This document shows, piece by piece, positions 35,504-44,661 of a DNA stretch of 64,000 nucleotides. How positions within the stretch are numbered: position 1 is the first letter of the stretch; each line of letters starts with the position of its first letter. Location: NCBI RefSeq assembly GCF_000729995.1, contig NZ_JNFG01000199.1, positions 620,001-684,000 on the forward strand. Reading direction: 5' to 3'. Made by a program: the position numbers and the translations under genes. The notes under the pieces are model-generated. The model was not told the DNA's origin, ran no database searches, and was given only the letters and a program-made list of their open reading frames with translations. The DNA is from Caballeronia sordidicola. GTDB lineage: Bacteria; Pseudomonadota; Gammaproteobacteria; Burkholderiales; Burkholderiaceae.

Positions 35504-35977
35504 TTACAGCGCGGCGTCCTTCAGCTTCTTCAGCGGGCGCACCTTGAGTCGCACCGACGCCGGCTTCGCTGCAAACCATTTGTCTTCACCCGTGAACGGG
35601 TCCTTGCCAAAGCGCTTCTTCTTGGCCGGAACATCTTGCGCGACCACCTTCAGCAATCCCGGCAATGTGAACTCCTGCGCGCCCTTCTTGTGAATCGATG
35701 CGAGCACCGTTTCTTCAAGAGCCGCCAACAACGCCTTGGCCGCCTTGGGCTCCACGCCCGAGCGCTCGGCCAGGTGAATGGTCAGCGACGCCTTCGTGAA
35801 CGTATCCTTGATCGGTTTCAAGGGAGCCGCCGCATCTGGCTTCTTTACTGCAGGTGCAGCTGCCTTCTTCGCGACAGGGGCAGCTTTCTTGCTGACAGCC
35901 GGTGCTTTTTTCGTAACGGGCGCTGCCGCTTTCTTCGTAGCGGGAGCAGCGGTTTTCTTGGTAGCGGTTGTTGCCAT
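35504..35977 (-). CDS. HU-family DNA-binding protein with Lys/Ala-rich N-terminal tail
   Basis: 157 aa. The first 55 residues are histone-H1-like repeats (AATKKAA, APVTKKAP, PVAKKAA), then an HU/IHF fold (about 56-155: FTKASLTIHLAERSG, FTLPGLLKVVAQDVPAKKKRFGKDPFTGE). Such tailed HU proteins are known in Burkholderiales and compact DNA. ATG 35977 is chosen (AGAGAGG upstream). It has its own terminator. A tailed H-NS-type protein is encoded 495 bases to the right. Confidence 0.9.
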   Translation of the reverse strand: MATTATKKTAAPATKKAAAPVTKKAPAVSKKAAPVAKKAAAPAVKKPDAAAPLKPIKDTFTKASLTIHLAERSGVEPKAAKALLAALEETVLASIHKKGAQEFTLPGLLKVVAQDVPAKKKRFGKDPFTGEDKWFAAKPASVRLKVRPLKKLKDAAL

Positions 35978-36472
35978 GAATGCCTCTCTTCTAGTCAAAG
36001 GTTGCCCAAGGCCTTTGCCTTTGCGCCGTCACCGACTAACGCAAAGGTACAAATTCTCGGGTTGGGCGCCAGCGTAACAACACCGACTTGAAGACGCAAC
36101 GTCTGGGACCATGAATTGAGGGGTTTTTTGCATAAAAGTCACGAAAATGGTGACCTGTACCTCGCTTCAGGGAGGCGGTTTCAGTAAAACCCCTATCCAG
36201 CGAGGCTTCGGGCACGCATCAAAGACGGTCGAATCAAACCACGGTCCTACTGCCCGACAGTCGCTGCTTTGAAAAAAACAGTGCCTCAGCTGGCTGGTGT
36301 CGCGATGATCGGGCGTACACAAACGGTGGCTCATAAACGCAAATCGCGAAGGACCCTCACCGGTCCAACCGCCATCGTTGGTTGCATCTGCGTAACGCGA
36401 CGACCCTGTCGGCACTTTCACACTATCGAGGCTCATGGCATAGTGCGGCCATGTCCATTTAAGGAGCTCACG
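35978..36472. other. Divergent intergenic region between HU-like and H-NS-like genes
   Basis: 495 bases. Promoters for both nucleoid-protein genes should lie here. A T-run, GGGGTTTTTT, occurs at 36120-36129. The frame in its right half is the upstream extension of the H-NS-like gene and is not believed. Confidence 0.5.
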
Positions 36473-37171
36473 ATGCTCACCCTCGAACAGATCCAGGCAA
36501 AGATGAAGAAATTGCAGGTGCAAGCGGATACGTTGATTGCAAAAAAGGCGCAAGCGGCGGTCGACCAAATTCGAAAAATCATGCTGACGCACGGTTTGAC
36601 AACGGACGACATCGAGGCCAAAGCAAAGGCAAAGCGCGATGCGAAAGCGGCGAATGGAAGTGCTCCAAACATCAAGGCGAAGGTCGTTAAAAGTCTAAAG
36701 GGCAGTACCCCGCCAAAGTATCAACATCCAAAGACAGGCGCCACCTGGACCGGTCACGGTCGCGCACCGGCGTGGATTGCGGAGGCCAAGGATCGCGCCA
36801 AGTTCCTGATTGCGAGTGGCACTGACGCTGTTCGCGCGGCGAGTGTGAATTCACTGAAGCCAGTGAGTAAGGCCAAGACTTCGGTCGGGAAAGCCTCGGT
36901 AGCTGCAGGCGCACCTGCGTCCAAGGGACAGCGTAAAGGGCCGCAGCCGGCAAAGTACCTCGACCCGAAGACCGGAGCAACATGGAGCGGACGTGGTCCG
37001 GCACCCGCATGGCTGGCAGCGGCGAAAGACCGGACGAAGTTTCTGGTTGACGGTGCCGACAGCGGTGCGGCGGATGCGGGCAGCGCCCAGCTTGTGGGTA
37101 AAAAAACTACCGTCAAGAAGGTAGCGAAGAAAGCTGCCAAGAAGGCCGTGACCGCGAAGACTGTGAGCTAA
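36473..37171 (+). CDS. H-NS-like protein with two C-terminal DNA-binding domains and Lys-rich tail
   Basis: 232 aa, about twice the usual length. N-terminal coiled-coil oligomerisation part (about 1-60), then two H-NS C-terminal DNA-binding domains: KYQHPKTGATWTGHGRAPAW (82-101) and KYLDPKTGATWSGRGPAPAW (161-180). The core R/H-G-R/P-APAW is the H-NS 'AT-hook-like' loop. The tail (210-229) is Lys/Ala-rich like the HU protein nearby. The ATG at 36473 has AAGGAG 6 bases upstream. Likely represses AT-rich, horizontally acquired DNA; the double domain may bind two sites per subunit. Confidence 0.9.
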   Translation: MLTLEQIQAKMKKLQVQADTLIAKKAQAAVDQIRKIMLTHGLTTDDIEAKAKAKRDAKAANGSAPNIKAKVVKSLKGSTPPKYQHPKTGATWTGHGRAPAWIAEAKDRAKFLIASGTDAVRAASVNSLKPVSKAKTSVGKASVAAGAPASKGQRKGPQPAKYLDPKTGATWSGRGPAPAWLAAAKDRTKFLVDGADSGAADAGSAQLVGKKTTVKKVAKKAAKKAVTAKTVS

Positions 37172-37473
37172 ATTGTTTTGGTGAGTGCGACGCGGAAGCC
37201 ACCCGCGGCAAAGACACCGACGAAAAAGACGTCATTAAAGAGCGCCGCCACGACTGCCCCGTTTGTAGTTGTCGAAACGCGTGTCGGCCCAAACGATCTG
37301 AATGTGAGTTGCCCGATTTGACCAGCGATTGCTTGCCACATCGGGCGAACGAAGTGCACGACGTCTTGTTTGTACTGCGGTAGGGAACCGGGGCCAAGCC
37401 GTTCATTCACAGCCGCGTCTAGGGCTTTTTCGCGATGTTCTTCGCACGTTGGCAACTGGAACACGCTGCCCAT
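37168..37473 (-). CDS. Possible small hypothetical protein
   Basis: 101 aa from the ATG at 37473, convergent with the H-NS-like gene and overlapping its stop. The sequence has a hydrophobic end (AVVAALFNDVFFVGVFAAGG) and looks protein-like, but there is no strong ribosome site and no known family. Confidence 0.3.
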   Translation of the reverse strand: MGSVFQLPTCEEHREKALDAAVNERLGPGSLPQYKQDVVHFVRPMWQAIAGQIGQLTFRSFGPTRVSTTTNGAVVAALFNDVFFVGVFAAGGFRVALTKTI

Positions 37474-38346
37474 CAACGATGGCCACCCGGGCCACCTAAA
37501 CCACGCGATTCGCCTGGACCTATTCGATCGAGTCCGCGTTGTCCCGACCTTCGAAGTTTCAAACGCTCAACCGTCCAGGCTGACTGGAACTTACGGAAGC
37601 ACTTTCGGTATTGCGCACGATCACTGCGGCATGTCGCATTGATCGGTGCGCCCCCTCTATTCCTTCGATATCCCCATTCAGCGCTGTCACGTTAAAGCGA
37701 TCGCAACGCATTTGCGGACAAGACTCGCAATTGCTCAGAAAGCGGACGGATTTTGCGCAGTTTCGGCGAAACGATGCCATGCGTCGAAGCGGGCGGCGAG
37801 CCGTCTTCGATGGAGCGAGGTGCATAGCAGATATCGCTTGAGTACGAAGTGCTGCCGAATCGGACCGATGCCGATCGATCTGCCTTTGCGCCGTCCAGTC
37901 CCAAATATCGGTCGACTGCAAGCCATCAGGATCACTTAAGTCTGCGTCGCCTTTTCACCAGACTGGGTGTCAATAAGAAACTAGTTGCACCGAGGGTTTT
38001 TCCTAAGGACGCAGGCGCTAATTCAACCCTTCGTAAAAAACCGATGTGCAACCACAAAAAACGGCCGGCAAACCTCTAGAGACTAGCTTCTACTCGTCTG
38101 GCGACGACGAAAACCAAGCGCTATTTCTTACCGCACGGAACTTATTTGTTTCCAATCCTAAAGTTCTCTTACGCGCAGTCGTTAAGTAATTCACCCGCTC
38201 CCCGTATCCAAAAGTGCGAACTGAGGCGAGATTTGCCTTGCGTCTGCTCTTCGGAAATCAGGGCTGCTGGGTGCGATCTGTCGGTCTTCAGGGTTTTCAC
38301 TTACCTGATGGTCCGACGCCAACCATCACGTTAGGGGAATATAAAA
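37474..38346. other. Long intergenic region upstream of the Tad pilus operon
   Basis: 873 bases without a believable gene; the frames present are short and conflict. The last 250 bases are AT-rich and should hold the pilus promoter. AGGGGAAT precedes the flp ATG. Confidence 0.5.
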
Positions 38347-38538
38347 ATGCGCAAATTTATCAAATGGTTCGTTCGCGATGAGCGCGGTGTCAGCGCCATG
38401 GAATATGCGGTTCTGGCAGGCATCGTCGCGGTAGCGCTTGGCGCGGTGGCCGGGACGTTCAGCACTGACGTTAAGACCATGTTTACGACCATGTTCAGTT
38501 CCATCACGACGGCCCAGGCTGGCAGCACCGCCAACTGA
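38347..38538 (+). CDS. flp: Flp/Fap-type pilin
   Basis: 63 aa type IVb pilin. Leader MRKFIKWFVRDERG, then processing site G14|V15 with Glu19 and Tyr20 (VSAMEYAVLAG), as in Flp pilins (Glu at +5, Tyr at +6). The hydrophobic helix continues to about residue 40. It is the major subunit of the pilus made by the genes that follow, all in the same direction. Confidence 0.95.
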   Translation: MRKFIKWFVRDERGVSAMEYAVLAGIVAVALGAVAGTFSTDVKTMFTTMFSSITTAQAGSTAN

Positions 38539-38608
38539 TCACCGCCCCAGGAGGTTCGACCGTATTTTCGAACCTCCATTTCATTCACCGTTCTCGGATC
38601 GCACCATC

Positions 38609-39118
38609 GTGCAACTCCTGCCCCTCGCAATTCGCTTCGTAGTACTTTGCGCACTGCTATGGCTGGCTGTCGTCGACGTCCGGGTCCGGCGCCTGCCCAC
38701 GCCAGTGGTCCTTGCTGTCGGCGGGCTGTTTTTCCTTAACGCACTGATCGTTCGCATGTCTCTGCGCGACGTTCTTGCGCATCTCCTTCTGGGATCCGGC
38801 GTATTCGTGATCTGCGCCGCATTGTTTGCCGCAAAGATGCTCGGCGGCGGTGACGCAAAACTGGCTTCAATCATTTTTCTGTGGACCGGCCCGAGTCTCT
38901 GGCTGCCGACTCTTACGCTGATTTCCGTGATCGGAACACTCGTCTCGCTAGTCAGCCTTGCGACGCGACACATGGACCAGGACCAGCATTTACTCCCCAT
39001 GCGGGCACTGGCGATGTTCTCAGGAGCGCGAGGTGTCCCTTACGGTGTAGCACTCGCATTCGGGGGCGGCTCAGTCATCATGCTGCCCGCTTTACTGCCT
39101 TTGATTTTGGCGCGATAG
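38609..39118 (+). CDS. cpaA: Prepilin peptidase of the Tad system (CpaA/TadV)
   Basis: 169 aa membrane aspartyl protease that cleaves Flp and the pseudopilins. Catalytic Asp23 (VVDVRVRRLP) and Asp82 in the GGGDAKL motif. It lacks the N-methylase domain, as expected for TadV. The start is taken at the GTG at 38609, 70 bases after flp, where the membrane segment begins; the ribosome site is weak. Confidence 0.92.
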   Translation: MQLLPLAIRFVVLCALLWLAVVDVRVRRLPTPVVLAVGGLFFLNALIVRMSLRDVLAHLLLGSGVFVICAALFAAKMLGGGDAKLASIIFLWTGPSLWLPTLTLISVIGTLVSLVSLATRHMDQDQHLLPMRALAMFSGARGVPYGVALAFGGGSVIMLPALLPLILAR

Positions 39119-39130
39119 GACTGCATTCTT

Positions 39131-40099
39131 ATGTCTAATATCATTAAATTCGCAATCCTGATCGTGGGTGCCATCCTGGTTGCATTGATCGTACGCGTGG
39201 TCGTCGCGAGCGCGACACGACCCACCACGGCGATCATCAACCAGGAAAAAGTACGCGTGAGCGCTGCAGATCTTCCACAAGGCTTGCTGTTGCGAGACGA
39301 AGACATCAAGTGGAAGGATGTTCCCGTCAAAACACTGCCGCCGGGCGCCATCGTATCCGGTGCACCCGGGGCGGTCGAACTAAAAGGCGCGCTGCTGCGC
39401 CATCCGGTCACCGGCGATACGGTCATTGTCGCCGACGACGTCATTCTTCCAAGCGCACCCGGCTTCCTGGCCGCCACGCTGAAACCCGAGATGCGCGCCG
39501 TATCGGTTGCGGTCGATGATGTCTCCGGCAATGCCGGACTGATTCAACCGGGCGATTACGTGGACCTGCTGCTCACTCAGCAGATGGACCGCAAGACTGA
39601 TTCGCCCGATCTGGCGGTGTCGAGTGAAACTGTCGTCGAGCATGTTCGCGTTCTAGCGTCCGGATCCGATATCAACCGCCCGAAAAGCGGCGACGCGACA
39701 GATCACAACGAGCGTGTTCGCACCGTAACGCTCGAAGTGACACCGCACATGGGCGAGGTCGTGGCGGTGGCAGCCCGGCTCGGTAGCTTGTCGCTCGCAT
39801 TGCGCAGCTTTGCGACGGTCTCGCGCGATCCGTATGCCCTCGCGTCGGGAGCCGCTGCCGCCTCCGCATCCGGCGATGCGCCGCGTGCACCCGTCTGGGC
39901 TGGCGACATTTCTCGCGCACTGCGTGACCTGCCCAAATCGCATCCTGTTGCGCTCAAGGCAGGCGGGATGGTCTCGCCGGCCACGCCGAAATCCGTGACC
40001 GTCTATAGAGGTTCCGAAAAGGCCGACTCGACATCGAGCGTCGCCCAGGCCGGTGGTGATGCGGTGCCACCGCTGCCAACCGTCCCCACGCCGCGGTGA
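39131..40099 (+). CDS. cpaB: Tad pilus assembly protein CpaB/RcpC
   Basis: 322 aa. One N-terminal membrane segment (IKFAILIVGAILVALIVRVV), then an SAF domain (VRVSAADLPQGLLLRDEDIKW) and the RcpC/CpaB region (MRAVSVAVDDVSGNAGLIQPGDYVDLLLT). Periplasmic; stabilises the outer-membrane secretin. Begins 12 bases after cpaA. Confidence 0.95.
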   Translation: MSNIIKFAILIVGAILVALIVRVVVASATRPTTAIINQEKVRVSAADLPQGLLLRDEDIKWKDVPVKTLPPGAIVSGAPGAVELKGALLRHPVTGDTVIVADDVILPSAPGFLAATLKPEMRAVSVAVDDVSGNAGLIQPGDYVDLLLTQQMDRKTDSPDLAVSSETVVEHVRVLASGSDINRPKSGDATDHNERVRTVTLEVTPHMGEVVAVAARLGSLSLALRSFATVSRDPYALASGAAAASASGDAPRAPVWAGDISRALRDLPKSHPVALKAGGMVSPATPKSVTVYRGSEKADSTSSVAQAGGDAVPPLPTVPTPR

Positions 40100-40148
40100 T
40101 CCCATGCAAGCCGTTCGACCTCGCACCCATTCGCCAGGACAGGAAGTC

Positions 40149-41618
40149 ATGACATTGCCGTTCAATTTGCATGCCAACACGACGAGGCTCTCGGCATGTG
40201 CCTTGTGCGCGGCGGCTTCTATCCTCGCCGCGCCGGCACACGCCGCACAGCCCCGGCTAGCGGCCAACGCAGCCAATTTGTCCGCCGACGCACCGGTCGC
40301 TTCACAAGGTTCACTCGATGTCGCCGCTGGCAAGGGCACCCTCGTGCGCCTCAACGAAGACGCGACCTCGGTGTTCGTGGCAGACCCGGCAATCGCCGAT
40401 GTTCATGTCCCTTCACCAAGGGCGGTTTTCGTGCTGGGCAAGAAGGCTGGCACCACGACGCTCTACGTGCTGGGCGCGAACAACAAAACGTTGCTGCAGC
40501 GCTCGATCGTGGTCGGCCGCGACATGGACGCGCTGCACAGCATGGTTGCCGCCAGATTTCCATCAATGAATCTGCAATTGAGCGCGGGCAACGGATCGTT
40601 GCAAGTGTCTGGACAAGCCGCTAACGCTGCCGATGCCGACGCCGTGGTGCAATCGCTCACGCCTTATCTGGCCGACAAGGAAGTGCTGGTCAATCGCATG
40701 ACGATCGATCGGCCGCAGCAAGTGCAATTACGCGTGCGCATCACCGAGGTTGACCGGAATGTGACGCAGCAGCTCGGGATCAACTGGCAGGCGCTGGGCA
40801 ATGCAGCAGGGAATTTCTTCGGCGGCATCTATAGCGGCCGTCCCATCTACAACCTGTCGCAGCCGCTAACCGGTGCCAATGGCCAGGTCACTTATCCGGT
40901 CAATCTTCCGACCAACAATGCCTATTCGCTATTTGGTCAGTTCAAGACCGGCAGCACGGACATTCAGGCCCTGGTCGACGCGTTAAACCAGGAAGGTCTG
41001 GTGACCGTGCTCGCCGAGCCAAGTCTCGTGGCGCTGTCAGGGCAGACGGCGAGTTTCCTCGCAGGCGGCGAGTTTCCGATCCCCGTGTCGCAGGTCAACG
41101 GCGCGATTTCTGTCGAGTTCAAGCAGTTCGGCGTCAAGCTCGACTTCACCCCAACTGTGTTGAGCGAAGGCCGCATCAGTCTCAAGGTACGTCCGGAAGT
41201 CAGCCAGATCGACACGACAGTGAGCGTGACGACCGGTGGCATCACGGTCCCGGGCCTGAGTGTGCGCCGTGCTGATACGACCGTCGAACTCGCGAGCGGT
41301 CAAAGCTTCGCGATCGGCGGTCTGCTCCAAAGCAATACGACCGACATCATCTCGCAGATTCCGGGCATGGGTTCCATTCCGATCCTGGGCAAGCTCTTCT
41401 CGTCGACCAATTACCAGAATAACAAGACCGAACTGGTGATCATGGTCACGCCCTACCTGGTCGAGCCAACTGATCCGGGCAAGCTGCGTACGCCGCTCGA
41501 ATCGCTCGTATCGCCCAGCAATGACGTGGAATACAGCTTCCAGCAACACCGGGCAGCCAGCGCGTCTTCGCAGGCTGTAGAGCCACGTCTCGTCGGCGCG
41601 GCCGGATACGTTTATTGA
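40149..41618 (+). CDS. cpaC: Tad outer-membrane secretin CpaC/RcpA
   Basis: 489 aa. Signal peptide (TRLSACALCAAASILAAPAHA), N-terminal domain with the BON-like KAGTTTLYVLGANNKTL, then the secretin core: VTVLAEPSLVALSGQTASFLAGGEFPIP and VELASGQSFAIGGLLQSN. Forms the pore through which the pilus exits. The ATG at 40149 has AGGAAG upstream; a start at 40104 would lengthen the leader. Confidence 0.95.
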   Translation: MTLPFNLHANTTRLSACALCAAASILAAPAHAAQPRLAANAANLSADAPVASQGSLDVAAGKGTLVRLNEDATSVFVADPAIADVHVPSPRAVFVLGKKAGTTTLYVLGANNKTLLQRSIVVGRDMDALHSMVAARFPSMNLQLSAGNGSLQVSGQAANAADADAVVQSLTPYLADKEVLVNRMTIDRPQQVQLRVRITEVDRNVTQQLGINWQALGNAAGNFFGGIYSGRPIYNLSQPLTGANGQVTYPVNLPTNNAYSLFGQFKTGSTDIQALVDALNQEGLVTVLAEPSLVALSGQTASFLAGGEFPIPVSQVNGAISVEFKQFGVKLDFTPTVLSEGRISLKVRPEVSQIDTTVSVTTGGITVPGLSVRRADTTVELASGQSFAIGGLLQSNTTDIISQIPGMGSIPILGKLFSSTNYQNNKTELVIMVTPYLVEPTDPGKLRTPLESLVSPSNDVEYSFQQHRAASASSQAVEPRLVGAAGYVY

Positions 41619-41628
41619 GCCGGATGCC

Positions 41629-42003
41629 ATGAACTCCATAAGAATTCTCACCCTCGTTCTTGCCTGTGCGGCAACCACCTGCGTCAGCGGCTGTTTCAAG
41701 CCGCCGCGTGATATGCCCGATCAATCTGTCATCGGATTCGATGGCAAGAATGCGGTATCGCCAGACTGCACCGAGCTTGCTCGCGGCTCGGTATTGACCG
41801 ATGCAGGTTGGCACCGTCCGTCCATGCAGTGGGGTTGCGCGACGTACACCAACCTCGCTGCCCAGGTTGCCAATCCAAAAGATCTCGTGGCGCCGCGCAA
41901 GCTCGCACCCGCCGATGCCGCCGTCGCAGCGAGCGCCGTACGCCGTTACGAGACCGGCCATGTGATCCCGCTCGACACTACCACATCACGCGATTCCAAG
42001 TGA
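41629..42003 (+). CDS. CpaD-like pilus lipoprotein (short)
   Basis: 124 aa. Lipoprotein leader with lipobox VSGC (Cys22). WGCATYTNLAAQVANPKDLVAPR is the CpaD signature. It is shorter than the usual CpaD of about 200 aa: the N-terminal half of the mature domain is missing. Sits between the secretin and cpaE, as in other Tad loci. Confidence 0.85.
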   Translation: MNSIRILTLVLACAATTCVSGCFKPPRDMPDQSVIGFDGKNAVSPDCTELARGSVLTDAGWHRPSMQWGCATYTNLAAQVANPKDLVAPRKLAPADAAVAASAVRRYETGHVIPLDTTTSRDSK

Positions 42004-42031
42004 TGCGCTCAACCTTCATTGACGACACGCT

Positions 42032-43252
42032 ATGAGCACGACAGGGTTCAATTTAACGAAAGGCGGTGCCGGCGTGCGGATGGCCGACTTCATCGCCTTC
42101 GTCTCAGACCGGGCGACCGAGCGGGTCCTGAAGACCTTCGTGCTCGAACAGGCGATGCCCCATGTCCATGTCGTGATCGGCGGGATTGACGACGCCATCG
42201 CGTATGTCGCAAAACTCGAGCGCTCGCCGCTCTTCCTGCTAGTCGACCTGCATAACTCCGCCATGCCGCTGTCTGACCTCGCCCGCCTCTCGGAGGTGTG
42301 CGAGCCGTCGGTCCAGGTCGTCGCACTCGGCGAACGAAACGACGTCGGACTCTTCCGCAGCCTGTTGAAAATTGGCGTGCGCGACTATCTGGTGAAACCG
42401 CTGACCGTCGAACTGCTCAAGAGAACCATCAATGTTGGAGAGGGCAAAATCAGCCCGATTACGACCGCGCGGATCGGCAAGACAATCGTGTTTACCGGGA
42501 CGCGTGGAGGCGTGGGTGTCACCACCCTCGCGTTGAATCTCGCGCGCCATCTGGCTGACGAAACCCATAGGCGCGTGGCCTATGTCGACCTTAACTTGAA
42601 CGGTGGCGCCGCGAACAGCATGCTCGGCATCACGAGCAACAATGGCCTGAACGATGTCCTTCAGAACGTGCACCGGCTCGATCCGCAGTACGTCGACCGC
42701 ACGCTCGTCGCGAAGGGCAGCCGGCTTTTCGTGTTGTCCGCCGAGCTGGACTTCGACGCTGCACAGTCCTATCAGGCGGGAGCACTCAAGCGCGTGGTGC
42801 AACTGCTGTGCGACAGCTTTCACTATGTATTGCTCGATATCGGCAACCCGGTTGATCCGCTCGCGGTAGAAGCCTTCGACAACGCCTCGCGCGTGTATCT
42901 CGTGACCGATCGCACCGTGTTCTCCACGCGGCAAACGATCCGTCTGCTGCGCTACATCGAGGACCGCGATAACAACCCGGCGACGTCGCTGCTATTGAAC
43001 AGCCCTAACGCGGCAAGCGCGGGCAAGGTCGAGACGGCCGATTTCACGTCGGCGGTCGGCCGCAACGTACTGCACGAAGTCCACTTCGAAGCGAAGTCCT
43101 TGTCAATCGCAGAAAACCTCGGCGAGGCACCGAAGGAAAAATCGGCGACCGGCTTCAACCAGTCGATCATGCGGATTGCAAACGATCTGACCGGACAGCA
43201 CGCGGCAGTTGAACGCACGCTGCTGCGCAAGTTCAAACTGAGGAAAGCTTGA
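42032..43252 (+). CDS. cpaE: Tad pilus localisation ATPase CpaE/TadZ
   Basis: 406 aa. An N-terminal receiver-like domain (about 15-135; FLLVDLHNSAMPLSDLA, DYLVKPLTVELL), then a MinD/ParA-type ATPase with the deviant Walker A TRGGVGVTTLALNLAR. It positions the pilus machine at the pole. Start at the ATG at 42032; ATG 42080 is an alternative. Its stop shares one base with the cpaF start. Confidence 0.93.
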   Translation: MSTTGFNLTKGGAGVRMADFIAFVSDRATERVLKTFVLEQAMPHVHVVIGGIDDAIAYVAKLERSPLFLLVDLHNSAMPLSDLARLSEVCEPSVQVVALGERNDVGLFRSLLKIGVRDYLVKPLTVELLKRTINVGEGKISPITTARIGKTIVFTGTRGGVGVTTLALNLARHLADETHRRVAYVDLNLNGGAANSMLGITSNNGLNDVLQNVHRLDPQYVDRTLVAKGSRLFVLSAELDFDAAQSYQAGALKRVVQLLCDSFHYVLLDIGNPVDPLAVEAFDNASRVYLVTDRTVFSTRQTIRLLRYIEDRDNNPATSLLLNSPNAASAGKVETADFTSAVGRNVLHEVHFEAKSLSIAENLGEAPKEKSATGFNQSIMRIANDLTGQHAAVERTLLRKFKLRKA

Positions 43253-44661
43253 TGTTCGGGCAAAAGCAGGTCGCGCAAACGCAGACCGAATGCGTTCCCA
43301 CCGCTGGAGAGGCGGCGCTGGCGGCATTCGAGAAGATCGGCGCACCCGTTCCGGATGCACCGGCTGCCACGTATGCCCCGATGGTCGAAGGTAACGAAGC
43401 GCTGGTTCGCTCAGATTTGTTCAAGGTCATCCGCGGCGGTGTATTCGATTCCATGAATGCATCGGCGGTGATCGGCAAGACACGCGAGCAGATGAAACCT
43501 GGTGTCGAACAGCTCGTGCTGAGCATCGCCGAACGGGAACGCCTGAACATCACCATGTCCGAGCAGGGGCAGATTGTCGGTGAGTTGCTCAACGACATGT
43601 TCGGACTCGGACCCATCGAACCGCTGCTTGCCGATGAAACCGTCACGGATGTACTGGTCAACGGACCGGACCAGGTTTATGTGGAGCGCAACGGCCGGCT
43701 CGAATTGACTGCGTACAAGTTCCGCGACAACGCCCACGTCGTCAACGTCGCGCAGCGGATTGCTGCGGGCGTCGGGCGCCGTGTCGACGAAAGCAGCCCA
43801 ATGGTCGATGCACGGCTTGCCGACGGCAGCCGGGTCAATGTCGTCTTGCCCCCGCTCGCCATTCACGGCGCGACCATCTCCATCCGTAAATTCTCGAAGC
43901 GCAATATCACGCTCTACCGCATGGCGCAACAAGGCAACATGTCGATCGCAATGGCAAACGTGCTCAAACTGGCGAGCACGTGCCGCCTCAATATCATCGT
44001 GTCCGGCGGCACGGGGTCCGGGAAGACCACCTTGCTCAACGCGTTGTCACATTTCATCGGACTCGGCGAACGCACAATCACGATCGAAGACGCGGCCGAA
44101 CTGCAGCTCGTGCAGCCGCACGTTGTCAGCCTTGAGACGCGGCCGGAGAATGCCGAAGGCCTGGGCGCTGTCGCCCAGCGCGACCTCGTGCGTAATGCGC
44201 TGCGGATGCGTCCGGACCGGATCATCCTCGGTGAAACACGTGGCGCCGAAGCATTCGACGTCCTGCAGGCCATGAACACCGGTCACGACGGCTCAATGAC
44301 CACGATCCACGCCAACACGCCGCGAGACGGTATTACGCGGCTGGAAAGCATGGTCATGATGGCGAACGGCAACCTGCCGCTGATGTCGATTCGCCGGCAG
44401 ATCGCAAGCGCCGTGCACCTGATCGTGCAGATCGAGCGGATGCGCGACGGCATGCGGCGCGTTACGCGCATCACCGAGCTGGTCGGCATGGAAGGCGACG
44501 TCATCATCACGCAAGACCTGTTCACGTTCCACTACGACGCGACCGCCTACAGCGAAGAGGTCAAGGGCCTGTACGAATGTGCGTCCGTCAGGCCCGCCTT
44601 TTCAGCGCGCGCGGCCTACTACGGGCTGGAGGAGTCTTTACTGGAGGCAATGAGGACATGA
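43252..44661 (+). CDS. cpaF: Tad secretion ATPase CpaF/TadA
   Basis: 469 aa hexameric motor ATPase for pilus assembly. Walker A GGTGSGKTTLLNAL (about 249-262), Walker B RPDRIILGETRG, and the histidine box STTIHANTPRDGITRLE. VTDVLVNGPDQVYVERNG is the family's N-terminal motif. Its ATG overlaps the cpaE TGA, and its stop overlaps the tadB ATG. Confidence 0.96.
   Translation: MFGQKQVAQTQTECVPTAGEAALAAFEKIGAPVPDAPAATYAPMVEGNEALVRSDLFKVIRGGVFDSMNASAVIGKTREQMKPGVEQLVLSIAERERLNITMSEQGQIVGELLNDMFGLGPIEPLLADETVTDVLVNGPDQVYVERNGRLELTAYKFRDNAHVVNVAQRIAAGVGRRVDESSPMVDARLADGSRVNVVLPPLAIHGATISIRKFSKRNITLYRMAQQGNMSIAMANVLKLASTCRLNIIVSGGTGSGKTTLLNALSHFIGLGERTITIEDAAELQLVQPHVVSLETRPENAEGLGAVAQRDLVRNALRMRPDRIILGETRGAEAFDVLQAMNTGHDGSMTTIHANTPRDGITRLESMVMMANGNLPLMSIRRQIASAVHLIVQIERMRDGMRRVTRITELVGMEGDVIITQDLFTFHYDATAYSEEVKGLYECASVRPAFSARAAYYGLEESLLEAMRT

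Noticed and set aside
37559..37921. 120-codon minus-strand frame upstream of flp
   Set aside because: Arg/Ser/Cys-rich, conflicts with other frames, and lacks a ribosome site or known domain.
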